DNA from: Psilocybe azurescens
Lineage: Eukaryota; Basidiomycota; Agaricomycetes; Agaricales; Agrocybaceae
DNA length: 64,000 nt
Assembly: GCA_023853785.1 (NCBI GenBank)
Contig: JAJIRX010000916.1
Coordinates: forward strand, 85,136 to 149,135
Direction of reading: 5' to 3'
The notes below the pieces were generated by a model that worked only from the letters and a program-made list of their open reading frames with translations, made no database searches and had not been told where the DNA came from. Both the position numbers and the translations under genes were made by a program. Positions 31,803-42,875 of the stretch are shown in pieces (the stretch's first letter is position 1; each line of letters begins with the position of its first letter).

Positions 31803-33569
31803 ACTTTGTTTCATTTTGACGTTTGGAACTTGAAATAACCCCACAATGGAAGTCAGAGGACAGAACGGATATCTACAAATTTAAGAGCCTGTAGTATGTT
31901 GTCTTACATGTTGTGTGCAGGGGGAGGGATGATGATCTAATTCTTTTATAGACTGTAATATATGAGCACCATGTTTGTCATTGAAATTCTCAATCATTGC
32001 TAAGATCGACATTGAGGGCTTAACAAGCAAGCCGCAAGGATCGAGGTCCATTTGGTCATACCGCCGAAGACGACACTCGAGGACTGAGGATGAGGGGAAA
32101 GCTTCGCCTCATTCTTTATGTGAGCATTGTTATGTAGATGATTTCTAAATCTCATTTTAGAGGTGTAGGGTGCAGCGTGAAAATTTTAAAGATGCAGGAG
32201 TGTCCGAACCGTATTCCAAATATCCATCAAGTCCTCAAGTGGAGTTTCTGAAGAGCACGCTTGGAAGTATGATTTCTACTGGCCGCACTCTCCATAGCTC
32301 ATTGTTACAGAGGATATGTCGATTAGCCGGCCCCGAGAATCTAAGACGCGCGAAAGTAGCGTTTAAGCATCATTTCTTTATTTTTGTTTCTAAACATTTC
32401 TTTTTATTTTCATTTATCTTGAGTCCTACATATTTATCTAGACATATTACGAAGCACTATATAAACTCTGAATATGTAGATAACATACTAAATACATGCC
32501 AAGCAAGTCCTATTGATTAGGACTTGCCCAATGTAGTATCTCCGGAGAATCTGACATACGCACAAGCAGCTAAAAACAATTTAATGCCGAAGACCGAATA
32601 TGTGTGCAACACGCATACGGCTGACTACCTTTGGCTAGCACTTTCTACCTAGAACTGGAATATGTTAAGAACATTCTCAATATTATATGGAACACTCTAG
32701 TTGTATAGTTCCAGTTCAATGTAGAATTACTAGCTATAGTATATAACATTACTGTAGATACCTGCTTGAATATCATCTTTTACACTCAATTTACACCCTA
32801 CCAACTTAAGTAGACCAGGACAATTACTTGTTAGTAAGGCTTCACGCTACTACACAAGTTATATTATTACTTCTATAGCCTCGCGTTAGTAGTACATAAT
32901 AATTGTCCATTAAACTTAAGTTCTAACTGTTAACGAAGTTACTCAAATATCTTCGGATACTTACTCAGCATCTTAAACATTCTCAAGAGTCTCGAAACGA
33001 CAGACTCTAAACAAATAAATACACTAACCTTTGTCTTCATAGGAACACACCAAGGTTTGAGTATTCAGAACTCTAACACTCATACTGACATATCTGTCTT
33101 TCTTCTGTAGAAATCTGCTGACTTTGGGGTGCCGACTGTGGTGGTGGTCATATTCTAGTATGCAATTCTGAATAGGCATGGAGAATTCGGGAAATTTCAA
33201 GAAAAGTTTTAGGCATCTCCACTGCTGCATATTTGCGTAGTCTCGCTTTTTTGGAGTCGGCCCCAGCTAGACCTGTAAGCGAACAAAGGCAAAGACGATC
33301 CTTAACTGACAAGAAACACGAAATAGATGAAGACACTCACCAGTCTAAGGATAATAAACTGTCCCATCTCACTGTATATTGTCCCCAGGAAGAAGTACAC
33401 ACAATGATTTAAGGTTTATGAGCGCGTTTGGGTGCTCAGTGAAATAAGTACGCTTTACCAAGAAGGACAGCCCATATCATACAAGACCATTGCAAGTGGA
33501 TCGAGATGTGACCACTAATATCTAATAGATCAGCTTCAAACTTGGGCATTTAAATTTGAAGTATTCGCA
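31803..33569. other. Mostly unassigned, AT-rich
   Basis: A hairpin GCAAGTCCTATTGATTAGGA with CTTGC lies at 32504–32528. Short minus-strand frames at 33336–33024 show no recognised domain. A small inverted-repeat element at 32803–32922 is listed separately. Confidence 0.4.
32803..32922. repeat. Small inverted-repeat (MITE-like) element
   Basis: Ends AACTTAAGTAGACCAGGACA and its near-complement (TGTCCATTAAACTTAAGTT) form inverted repeats of about 23 bp around 120 bp. A possible CTA flank duplication requires moving the left boundary by two bases, so the class is open. Confidence 0.45.
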
Positions 33570-34085
33570 TTAGAGTCAGTTCAGCAACAAAAATGCGGGC
33601 GCATTTTCATTTTGATGGTATTCTCATTATTCCCACATGCCCCAAAGTGGAATGGCTGTGTTATTTCTGGTTCGATTGTGACAGGTCCGAATAGGCACAA
33701 CAACAGCACAAGCAACAACGATACCCGACGGGTGCTTGTCGTTGTCCGCCTCTCAGCCCCACTGCTTGACATAAACCTTAAGTACTTCTAATTGCAAAGA
33801 CTTAAGTATGTAAAAATATTTTGCACAATATTTTATGTATACATACAAAGTTGCGCCAGCTATTCCATCAGAAGGACGTTGTCAGAGCATGTTCGCTGTT
33901 TCCAACGATGAGCTCAACCTAAGCTGGACAGTGCTGGGGAGGGTAACAGTAAGTTGATGTGACCAGGGATATAGCTGTCAAACAATTTAGTAATATTCAT
34001 TACCTGTGGGAATAACACCAAAGTACCATCAAAATGAAAATGCGGTGAAAATGCACCTGCATTTTCATTGCCGGACTGACTCTTA
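33570..34085. mobile_element. PIF/Harbinger MITE with TTA target duplication
   Basis: A 510-bp element (33573–34082) between TTA duplications (33570–33572, 34083–34085). Ends begin GAGTCAGTYCRGCAA and continue with GCATTTTCATTTTGATGG. The same layout (TTTTGATGGYA then ATTCCCACA) occurs in the element at 17049–17985, so both belong to one family. No transposase is seen inside. Confidence 0.82.
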
Positions 34086-34852
34086 TCTTTGGCTGTAGAA
34101 GTGAGAAATTTTTAGTTATGAAAGTGAGTAACCCTATAGTACACTAAAGTAGTATTACTATGATGGCTTGTTATGCTTACTCCATCTCAAATCCCCTTTT
34201 AAAACTATGTTTTAATTTTTAACAGACCTGGTTCAGGTCTTTGCACATCTCTTAAAAAAAATTGAATTATTGAAGATAAAATTGTGTGGAAACAGGCTTC
34301 AGTGTCCATCCCCAAGGTCATATTTCTACAAAAGGTTCTGATTTAGTATCAGTATTTCAATTGACAATACTAACTCCTGAGGAGTTCTCTACTGATAAAA
34401 GATGTTTTCTACATGTCTATTATAAATTTTGGTATTGATTACAAGGGAGACAAGTGTGAATAGATCAGATAAGCTACCATCTTTACTTTCACTTACTTTG
34501 CCTGCAGTGTGATATGGCTTTAGTACCCAAGTAAGTGACATTAACTTATTCTCACTTGGCTTGTGACAAAGTTCACTTGAACACCATAAGTTAGTTACAA
34601 GTGAATATAAGTTACTTTTGTATGGCCAAATAAATTGCCATAAGTTACTTGGCTTGATGGTCATTGCTTTGCATGGCATAACAAGTCCTTTTGTGGGACT
34701 TATTTGAACTATTCTTGCTTACTTATCCTAATACTTTTTAGCATCAAAATCTTATAATTACATATACTGAACAATTCATTATGCACAATACCAAAAAACT
34801 AGAGAAAAGGAGCCATTTTACTATATTGGGGCCAGACTTTTATGATCCTTTC
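34086..34852. other. Unassigned AT-rich spacer
   Basis: Contains repeated AAGTTACTTG/ACTTGTAACTTA-like words around 34500–34660 in both orientations. No gene recognised. Confidence 0.4.
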
Positions 34853-34902
34853 CAGTACTTTACCATCCCCACACAGTCCATATGGACTCCAGTGGACTCC
34901 AC

Positions 34903-35225
34903 TGGACTTGCCTATATACTGAGTGTAAAGGTAAACAGAGTCCAGTGGACTCCAGTGGATTCCACTGCACTTTAGTAGATCTTATACTATACATTGAGAT
35001 TGAATTTATTTACTGTGTCAAGTCCAGTGGACTCCAGTGGACTCCAGTGGACTACAGTGGACTACAGTTATTTTAGTCCATATTCAATGTATAGTATAAG
35101 ATCTACTAAAGTGCAGTGGAATCCACTGAGTCCACTGGACTCTGTTTACCTTTTACACTCAGTATATAGGCAAGTCCAGTGAGTCCACTGGAGTCCACTG
35201 GACTTGACACAGTAAATAAATTCAA
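34903..35225. repeat. Inverted duplication inside element 5
   Basis: The block with ACTTGCCTATATACTGAGTG and TAGTAGATCTTATACTATAC (34908–35002) recurs in reverse complement at about 35089–35178, and the adjacent ATTTACTGTGTCAAGTCCAG block recurs inverted at 35176–35222. The two sub-blocks keep their order, so this is not a simple hairpin. Confidence 0.75.
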
Positions 35226-35382
35226 TCTTAACATAAATTCAGATTAGTGGAATAAAGTATATTAATAACTATTTAATACATTACTACATATCTACATGTG
35301 AGGGCTAAGACAAAAGGAAGAAATAAGATAATAAAATAAAAAATAAAAAAGGGGGAGCAGGAGCAGTACTTTACCATCGTAC

Positions 35383-36370
35383 GTGTCGTCCGTCGGGTCG
35401 TCCGTCGGGTCATTGGTACCGCGTCCGTATCCATCGCTGTCGCAGCCGCCGTACCCGTCCTTGTCGCTGTTGCAGCCGCCGTCCGGCGTCCCTCGTCCTC
35501 GTCCTCGTCCCTGCCGTCCGCGTCGGTCCTCGTCCCTGTCGCAGCCACCGTCCGCGTCCGCATCCTCGTCCTCGTCCCTGCCGTCCCCGTCCCTGTCGTC
35601 CCCGTCCGTCCCCGTCCGCTGTCGTCGTCGTCGTCCCCGTCCGCATCGTCCCCGTCCGCGTCCTCGTCCTCGTCCCCGTCCGTCCTCGTCGCTGTCGCGT
35701 CCGGCGTCATCGTCGCTGTCGCGTCCACGTCCTCGTCCCTGTCGTGTCCACGTCCACGTCCGCGTCGTCGTCCCTGTCGTGTCCACGTCCACGTCCGCGT
35801 CGTCGTCCCTGTCGTGTCCACGTCCACGTCCGCGTCGTCGTCCCTGCCGTCCGCGTCGGTCCTCGTCCCTGTCGCAGCCGCCGTCCGCGTCCGCGTCATC
35901 GTCCCTGTCGTCCCCGTCCCTGTCGCATCCGCTGTCGTTGTCCCTGTCGCGTCCACGTCCGGCGTCGTTGTCCCTGCCGTTCACGTCGTCGTCCCTGCCG
36001 TCCACGTCGTTGTCCCTGCCGTCCACGTCGTCGTCCCTGCCGTCCACGTCGTCGTCCCTGCCGTCCACGTCGTCCCTGCCGTCCGCGTTGTCGTCCCTGT
36101 CGCAGCCGCCGTCCGGCGTCCGCGTTGTCGTCCCTGTCGTCCGCGTCCGGCGTTGTCGTCCCTGTCGTCCCCGTCCGTCGTCGTCCCTGTCGCGTCCACG
36201 TCCACGTCGTTGTCGTCATCGCTGTCGCGTCCCTCGTCCCTGTCGCGTCCACGTCCGCGTCATTGTCCTCGTCCTCGTCCCTGCCGTCCGCATCCGTCGT
36301 CGTCCCTGTCGCAGCTGCCGTCTGCGTCCGGCGTCTGCGTCCTCGTCCTCGTCCTCGGTCGTCAACCTCT
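35383..36370 (+). repeat. CpG-rich minisatellite of element 5
   Basis: Imperfect repeats of CGTCC, CGTCGTCCCTG and GCGTCCACGTC over about 1 kb. Open frames of 200–350 codons exist on both strands only because the repeat lacks stops. Confidence 0.9.
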
Positions 36371-36375
36371 GTCGC

Positions 36376-36424
36376 GTCGGGTTGGCTGTCGCCTGGCTCC
36401 GACCAACGAGGTGGTGGTGGTGGT
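36376..36424. repeat. Conserved GC-rich core (element 5 copy)
   Basis: GTCGGGTTGGCTGTCGCCTG then GCTCCGACCAACGAGG. Compared with element 3, CpG sites here read TpG there (GCGTCGGG versus GCGTTGGG). On the minus strand the same frame reads RWSEPGDSQPDATE. Confidence 0.8.
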
Positions 36425-37039
36425 AGTCGGAAGAAAGGTTGGGGTCGTCCATTTGATGGTTGTCGTGCCGATCGGCCGATGCCGGGCACGTGTGCACGTC
36501 ACATGTGCTTGTGAAATTTGACCCCGCGGACTGAACAAAATACAAAATTGTATCCATAGGGAGGCATTGCTCCCTAGTGTATTTAACTATTGTTTCATTT
36601 AATTGTCATTTCATAGAGTTTATTTCCATTGATTTTAGTCTTTTATTTTTTGCAATTAATATTAATAACTAATGATCATACTTTGGATATTGTGTTAATT
36701 ATTGCATCCAGTGGACTCCAGTGGATTCAACTGGACTGTGCTAATAAATATATTATTTGTTGTTGTTCAGTGAATATTTAAGCCCCAGTCCAGTGGACTC
36801 CAGTGGACTCCAGTGGACTTGACTGGACTCATAATCCACTGGACTGAGACTGGACTGAAAATTTGGCAGGAGTCCAGTGCGAGTCCAGTGGACTCCAGTG
36901 GACTGCAGTCCAGTTCCAGTCCAGTGGACTGGACAATCTGTCAGCCAGTTTGGCTGGACAGAGAGTCCAGTGGAGTCCAGTGGAGTCCAGTGGAGTCCAC
37001 TGGAGTCCATATGGATTGTGTGGGGAAAGGAAAGACCTC

Positions 37040-40000
37040 ATCCTTTCTCACACTTTATGGCTTCAAAAATTATAAGCTAGATAATGGATGACTTGCTATG
37101 CACAATGCAAAAAAACTGGAGAAAAGAGAGCCATTTTGTGATGTCAGAGCCTGATTTTGCACTTTTTAGAACATTCATTACAATATTTCGGCCCTTACAT
37201 TGAATATAAAAATATATAAAAATTCAGATTAATATGCATATGAGTTGTCTCTATGAGAGTGCTAAAATTTGGATTTAACAAAGCTGTGGTTGTGAAGTTA
37301 TAAATGAAAAGTGTCAATTTACAAACACAGGCCTTCCAAACACTTGTTGGAGTTGAATGAATTTAAGGAGCACATGTTGTCTATTTCAATTTTTGGGACA
37401 CTATATACTCTGTGAATTTCCACTGGTGATGGTGCAATCAAAGTGCTGGATGACAAATGCAATGGAATTCAGAATTTATGCCATGTTATCAAAGTGATGG
37501 AAGGATTTGAGCATTGTTCAGTAAAATAACTTGGGAGAATCTGGTTTTACAAAAACAATAGAATTCATGTTCATGTCATGTTATTGAAAATAAAACAGAA
37601 AATACCAAGCAACAGAAGTCATGTTCATGTCACATTATTAAAGACAAAACAAGAAATATATTTGCACAAAGATGGATTCTTGACACCCTTGCTGGGTCCC
37701 TGTGTAAAAGAACAAGTATTTACTTATGTAAAGGACTCATAACTTTGTGAACCACCATCCAGAAACTGTTGAAAACAAACCAGCTGGGTTATTTATAACC
37801 GCAAAAAGTTAAACCCAATGGCCAATGTCCTTCTATGTTGAAAATAGTATATTTTTTTCACAGCCATCAAAATAAATGAAAAACATAGGAAAACATATCT
37901 TATATAGAAGGAAGGAGGGGGTGTTACTGGAGGCCTTAGCAAAAAAATATACCCCATGTGGATTATGAAATCCTGGACCCTCTTGGACTGAGTATTTGCT
38001 TTTCTTTTGAGGTGTTTGAGAATCTGCTTGCCTGTCTACCATGTACCAGAGGTAGTGTGAGATGTGACGGAAAGGCTCAGTGCTGGGGGTGTTGAAGTAT
38101 GCGCAATTGTGTGTGCTATATATTGAATTTGGTTAGTGTCATTGTTGTTTCATTTCTATTCTCTTTCCCCTTAGCACTGTTGTTTTTCATGCAACAAATA
38201 ATTGGGTGCTTGCTTGTCTTGATCTCATTTTTCTCCGGCTATGAGTATATTTCTCTGTCCAGATCATGGCTGATGGCCTATTGTTCACTTTTCTTTCTCT
38301 ACCTTGTTGCATCGCATCGCTTTCATCTTTACTCACCACTCACCACCACGAACACCGGCACACAGAACCTTGTCTTCTCCATCAGTGCTATGCAGCATAT
38401 ATTCTTTTTATCTATTATCAACTTTCTGATGAAGAGCAATTGTGCATGGGATCTCATTTGACGTTCTGAGGTACAGTGCAATGTACAATTTGGTTACGTC
38501 ACCTCCCAGCCTGTGTATTACTACGTTTCCATGGCTGTGCATCTTCTCTTTGCCCTCCTGCTTCCCACTGACCCACCTTTCATGGCCAATAAGATCAAGC
38601 ACAAGAACAATCAGATGATGTGTTACTCTCCTCTTACTCTTTCAGCTCTTGCTCATCTTTCTTCTAGTTGAACTTTCCCACTCCATGATTCGTCTCCTCT
38701 CTCCCACAAAGGGATATGCCCTCTGAATGATATCCCTGATATCTCCTTGTTCAACTGCTAGTGCTCGACGTATATCCTTCTGCTGATTTCCCATAGGAAA
38801 GGAAATAAGCTTATTCATTCACAGCTACCCCAACAGAGTGGCGAATTTGTTATATTCTATCTTTTTCACTATCTAGTATCTCAATTCTGTTCATCGTCTT
38901 CAGTAGATGATCACAGTGCACTGCCTTGTATTCTAGTATTTTTGAGTCTATCATATTGACAGTTAATTATGTTTCTAGATCATTCCCCCAGATAGACCAT
39001 CTGGACGCTATTGAATAGCCAGAAGCAGTGAGAATTTCGGCAGGAAGAGGTACCGTGTTTCTGGTATTTGTAAATTCGCGTTGACCAGAATTCATACTCA
39101 AGCCGCGATTTAATCCCGTCTAGACATTCTGAGCGATGGATAAAGCTCAATTTATCTTCCCCATATGCATAAATTTGGTCTCTAATTATTACCAACTAGT
39201 CTCAGGAAAATTTAATTGAAAGTTCCCTTCCCTTCCTTGCTTATTTAACCGCAGTTGTAGAGCTTTCCCATGCAAAGACAGTGCCGGTCCACTGCATCCC
39301 AACTTGCTGTCTGCGATGTGCCCGATCTTTCTATTATTAGGGGCATTTAAGAAGTCCAAGCAATGGTTTGACAACGGCATTGCCTTCTTATCCTCTTAAA
39401 ATAGGTACATACAATCAAGGTGCTGGTTGACAGCCTTGGCTTTGCTTTCCCTCTCCCCTTCCAATCTCTTGAATAATGCCCCAGTACGAAAAACATTGTA
39501 AACGGTGACATGAGGAGTCTGTCACAAATACTGTCCACGGGAATACTGCGCATGGTGGTTCCATCTTGGTTGCCGGTTGCGATGTCGTTTCACCTCGCAC
39601 TCCTGGTAAGTAGATTTGAACCGTGCGCTTCATGGTGTTTGCCATAGTACCATCGCTGTTGGCAGCTTCTAGCTCACAAAATGTCATCTTCCTTTCTACG
39701 CAGCCAGAATATCCCGGACTCCGATGTACCATACAGCATCTTGGCATTCCGTTTTCACAAAGGCGATGACAAGAAGAAGAAATGCATCGCCATTCACCTC
39801 AAGGGTAAGTTTGATTAAGACGACGGACGGTTTGATACAGTGCATATAAAGGTACAATCCGAAATAGTAGTACCCTTCTTGCATAGTGGATATTTAACAA
39901 TTCTTCTCGCTCTACGCAGGACATCTGCTGCTTACCTGAGGATGGGCCGGCATCTTTAACTCAAGTCCAAGTCCAAACCACAACCCCAACCACAACCGAG

Positions 40001-41547
40001 GTTAAGGCAGGGCTCGACGGTGGAAAGGCTGCTCTACAAGCTAGGCTGGGTCGCCTTGCGTCTGTACAGACGACAAAGGCAGATGGGCAGCATTCCCGAG
40101 GAGCCGTCGACAAAGAGAAGTGGGAGTTCAGCATAGATCTCACCTTGGATTGAGGAGTGGAGTCGGAGCTGAGTGTGGTTGACCCGGTTGTCTTTGTATT
40201 TTTGGTGCTACTTGAAAGGAGAAGCCAATCTATGATGCTTTACTCTGTCGCTGGCAGTGACTTATGTATCGCAGCAGGATAGGATCAAAAAAACTCTAAC
40301 TGAAGTGTACGTTGATTCACAATATTCTCTCGAGGCGTTAATTGATTGCAATACTTACAGCCACAAGCAAGATTACCCTGGGATTAAGATGTATGACATA
40401 CACAAGTTTTAGAATGAGAAGAATCTTGAGCACCGCCTTGCACCTGTGTTTTTCTCACTTCCTCTGATGATGCTCCTTCTAGATTCTTTCTCGGTCTCTG
40501 CGACTACATAGGGCACAATGGGTGTATAAGCTCATTTGTCACACGTGAACATAATATTATCGAGAACCTGCCAAAAGATATTCGAGGAGAATTGTTGAAT
40601 GTCTGGGGTCCCACTTCTTCTCACGCAGCAGGCCTACGATTCTTCAACCATTCATTGGACAACGTTCCGTTCGCGCGTTGGGGGGTTATGAAGTCCCATC
40701 AATGTTGTGTTTAGTCCGTGCCGCCGACTTAAATATACTGAGATTGAATACAGATACAGTGTGGGTGTCTTCTCAGAATAATATGAGGGAGTCTATAGAA
40801 GGGGCGAATGTTGACGTGTAGTAACTCGGAGCCTGTGCTCTGATTGACTTCAGAGCTTCTATCTCAGGCACAATATCATCGCTGGATGATGATCTCAAAA
40901 TGCTATTTTGGGCACCGTTCTATTTAATCCTGTAACATTTTCGAGCTTAATTGGGTCTCTGTATCTGCCAATCCTGTTATTTTATCAAAGCCAGTACAAG
41001 TTACTGAGCTGATTGAAGTGCTGTTGTAGATGTATGATTTTTTCAGTGTCGCACAGTTAGAGAAAGATATGATGGTGGATCGGCTATCACTTTGGGCCTG
41101 CCTACTTGTAAATCAGCTACTATATCTGTGCTCTCCCGGACCAACAAAATGCAGAGTGGCAGATGTTGGTTCGGGAATTCAAATACATCATGATGCAGAT
41201 CATAATGATCGATTATAGCGATACAGTGATGTGCTTGAACATCTCTAGTACTCTACTGCAAATAGATAGAAGTATTTCGGAACAAGACTGTAACTGATGT
41301 TCTGAGCCAGTTGCTCGTCTGAGCCAACATGCTGTCCAACGGTTTTGGTGAAGACAAAACTGTATGTCCGGTGAGGGAACTGAGGAGGTCGAACCATGGT
41401 AGTGCCAAGATGTTCCTTTGCAACATCTATGGCAACTCTTCCGAAAAAATAATACAATAATGAGCATACGATAAAAATATTATGGCGAACCAATACATAA
41501 AGGAAAGTATTTGGTGGATGAACATCCTCAACTCTAAAGCATCTCCA
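37040..41547. other. 4.5 kb with no confident gene
   Basis: Read in six frames without a recognisable protein. Candidates too weak to call: 38099–38461 (+, hydrophobic), pieces near 39540–40150 with donor- and acceptor-like sites (PEYPGLRCTIQHLGIPF), and 40560–40715 (+, DIRGELLNVWGPTSSHAAGL). 37130–38000 is AT-rich. No target duplications or LTRs seen. Confidence 0.35.
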
Positions 41548-42875
41548 ATGTCTATACCTGACATTCCAATCCCAGTCAACGTCCAAGAAAATGAAATTAG
41601 CACCGGCCTCAATAACTCAATGCTCTTTAATTTTCTCATGGGTAAATCTCCACTTCTGTGAGTAATAGAACCACAAATTTACGTGCCTCAGGCATTTACA
41701 CTATGGTATATGGAGGAACCATGTACCTTTACTGTGGGTTCTTCCATTAACTTGAAAGAAAAAAACTGACAATGATGTGTCCTACAGTATCCAAGAAGCC
41801 TGCAAACTTGAACCGTCACATTGTTCTATCAGCCATTTCTGCGCTGTATTTGCTTTGCTTCTTGGAATTCATTGTACAATGGTGTTACCTTAACTGGGTA
41901 GTTGTGATTGCTGGGGACACGCGAAAATCAATATTTTTGGGAGCAGTAGGAGAGGGCCCTCAATGGATTTGGGTGATCAGTGCTTTTCTAGAGACGTCCT
42001 CATTGATTATTTCTGACGGACTATTGGTTGGTCACTATTGTTGACTATCACATTGTAATTTTCATTGACATCTTGACAGATTTGGAGATCTATCATGTCT
42101 GGGGACAATCATTCCGGACGATTGTGGTTCCATTGATACTTTGCGTTGTGGAATGCGGTGAGTCCTATAGATAAAGGTCTAGCATGAATGGTTCCAGCAA
42201 TAACATGTTATTGCAGGTCTCTTTGTTGCAACAATAGTTTTAAAGATCAAATTTAGTCAAATAAATAGTGAAGCGAATATTGGTCTATTCGATAAAATCT
42301 CAAGTGCTCTGATATTTGTGTCACTGGGCACGACTGTTATTACAAAATTTCTTATTGGTTACAGAATATATTCCACCTCTCGATTAAATCATTCATCATC
42401 TAAAATATTATTCAAGCGCATTGTGACAATGATCATCGAGTCAGCTGCAGCTTACTCACTGATCCTCCTCCTCGATGCCATCACCATTGTAGTTCCATCG
42501 TTCGCTGTATTAGGATCTCCTATGCACGAAGCTGGCAACTACATCGAACAGATTATCATTATTGTTGCAGTGAGTACTTTCTAATGCTGATATGCACGTC
42601 CTGTGTCTCTAATCTGGAAGCAGGGAATGGCACCAACAATTCTGGTTGCCAGAATTGCTACAAATGACAACCACACAGTTACATCCTCCACGATAACTCA
42701 CATATCTGGCTTGAAATTCGTCTCCCAGCAGGGCAGTGGCCCCGGCCGTAATGGAAATACCACTGGAGGAGGCGTTAGTGTCACTATTCAGGCAGACGAT
42801 GCAGAGCTGACACCGGTGATCGAGGTGAAGAGAGAGGCAAGCACGGGTGCCACATCTGGGAACAATCAAGTCTAA
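41548..42875 (+). CDS. Seven-helix membrane protein, agaricomycete type (paralogue 2)
   Basis: A paralogue of the gene at 20849–22159, on the other strand. The start at 41548 gives MSIPDIPIPVNVQENEISTG, then GLNNSMLFNFLMG. Later blocks match helix by helix: YTMVYGGTMYLY, LYLLCFLEFIVQWCYLNWVV, GDTRKSIFLGAVGEGPQWIW, YHVWGQSFRTIVVPLILCVV, VSLGTTVITKFLIGYRIYST, ESAAAYSLILLLDAITIVV and GMAPTILVARIAT. A polar tail ends at 42875. Introns near 41641–41692, 41743–41790, 42030–42080, 42160–42220 and 42571–42622 are GT–AG. Relative to paralogue 1 one base is missing in the codon after the third intron (TTTGGAGATCTATCATG); using a donor four bases later restores the frame (LLVDLEIYHVW). No domain name can be given. 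Confidence 0.8.

Larger units (their letters stand above)
34853..37039. mobile_element. Element 5: DNA element with TCCAGTGGA arrays, TSD ATCCTTTC
   Basis: A 2187-bp element flanked by ATCCTTTC at 34845–34852 and 37040–37047. Ends CAGTACTTTACCATCCCCAC and GTGTGGGGAAAGGAAAGACC. Left (34880–35220) and right (36705–37015) arrays are built of the 10-bp unit GGACTCCAGT. Between them lie an AT-rich block with ACATTACTACATA (about 35265), a purine tract (35310–35370), a CpG-rich CGTCC repeat block (35383–36370), and the conserved core (36376–36424). No tRNA-like segment was found here. No transposase is encoded. Confidence 0.92.

Noticed and set aside
33024..33336. Possible C2-domain or receptor fragment on the minus strand
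   Set aside because: The resemblance rests on a few residues (GLAGADSKKARLRK) with no following conserved blocks.
35292..36521. Open frames of 200–350 codons in the CpG-rich block of element 5
   Set aside because: Frames overlap on both strands and track the repeat unit; composition is only Arg, Gly, Asp, Ser, Pro and Val.
36753..37091. Peptides with repeating SSGLQWTPVDS-like words
   Set aside because: They are translations of the 10-bp palindromic array, readable in several frames and on both strands.
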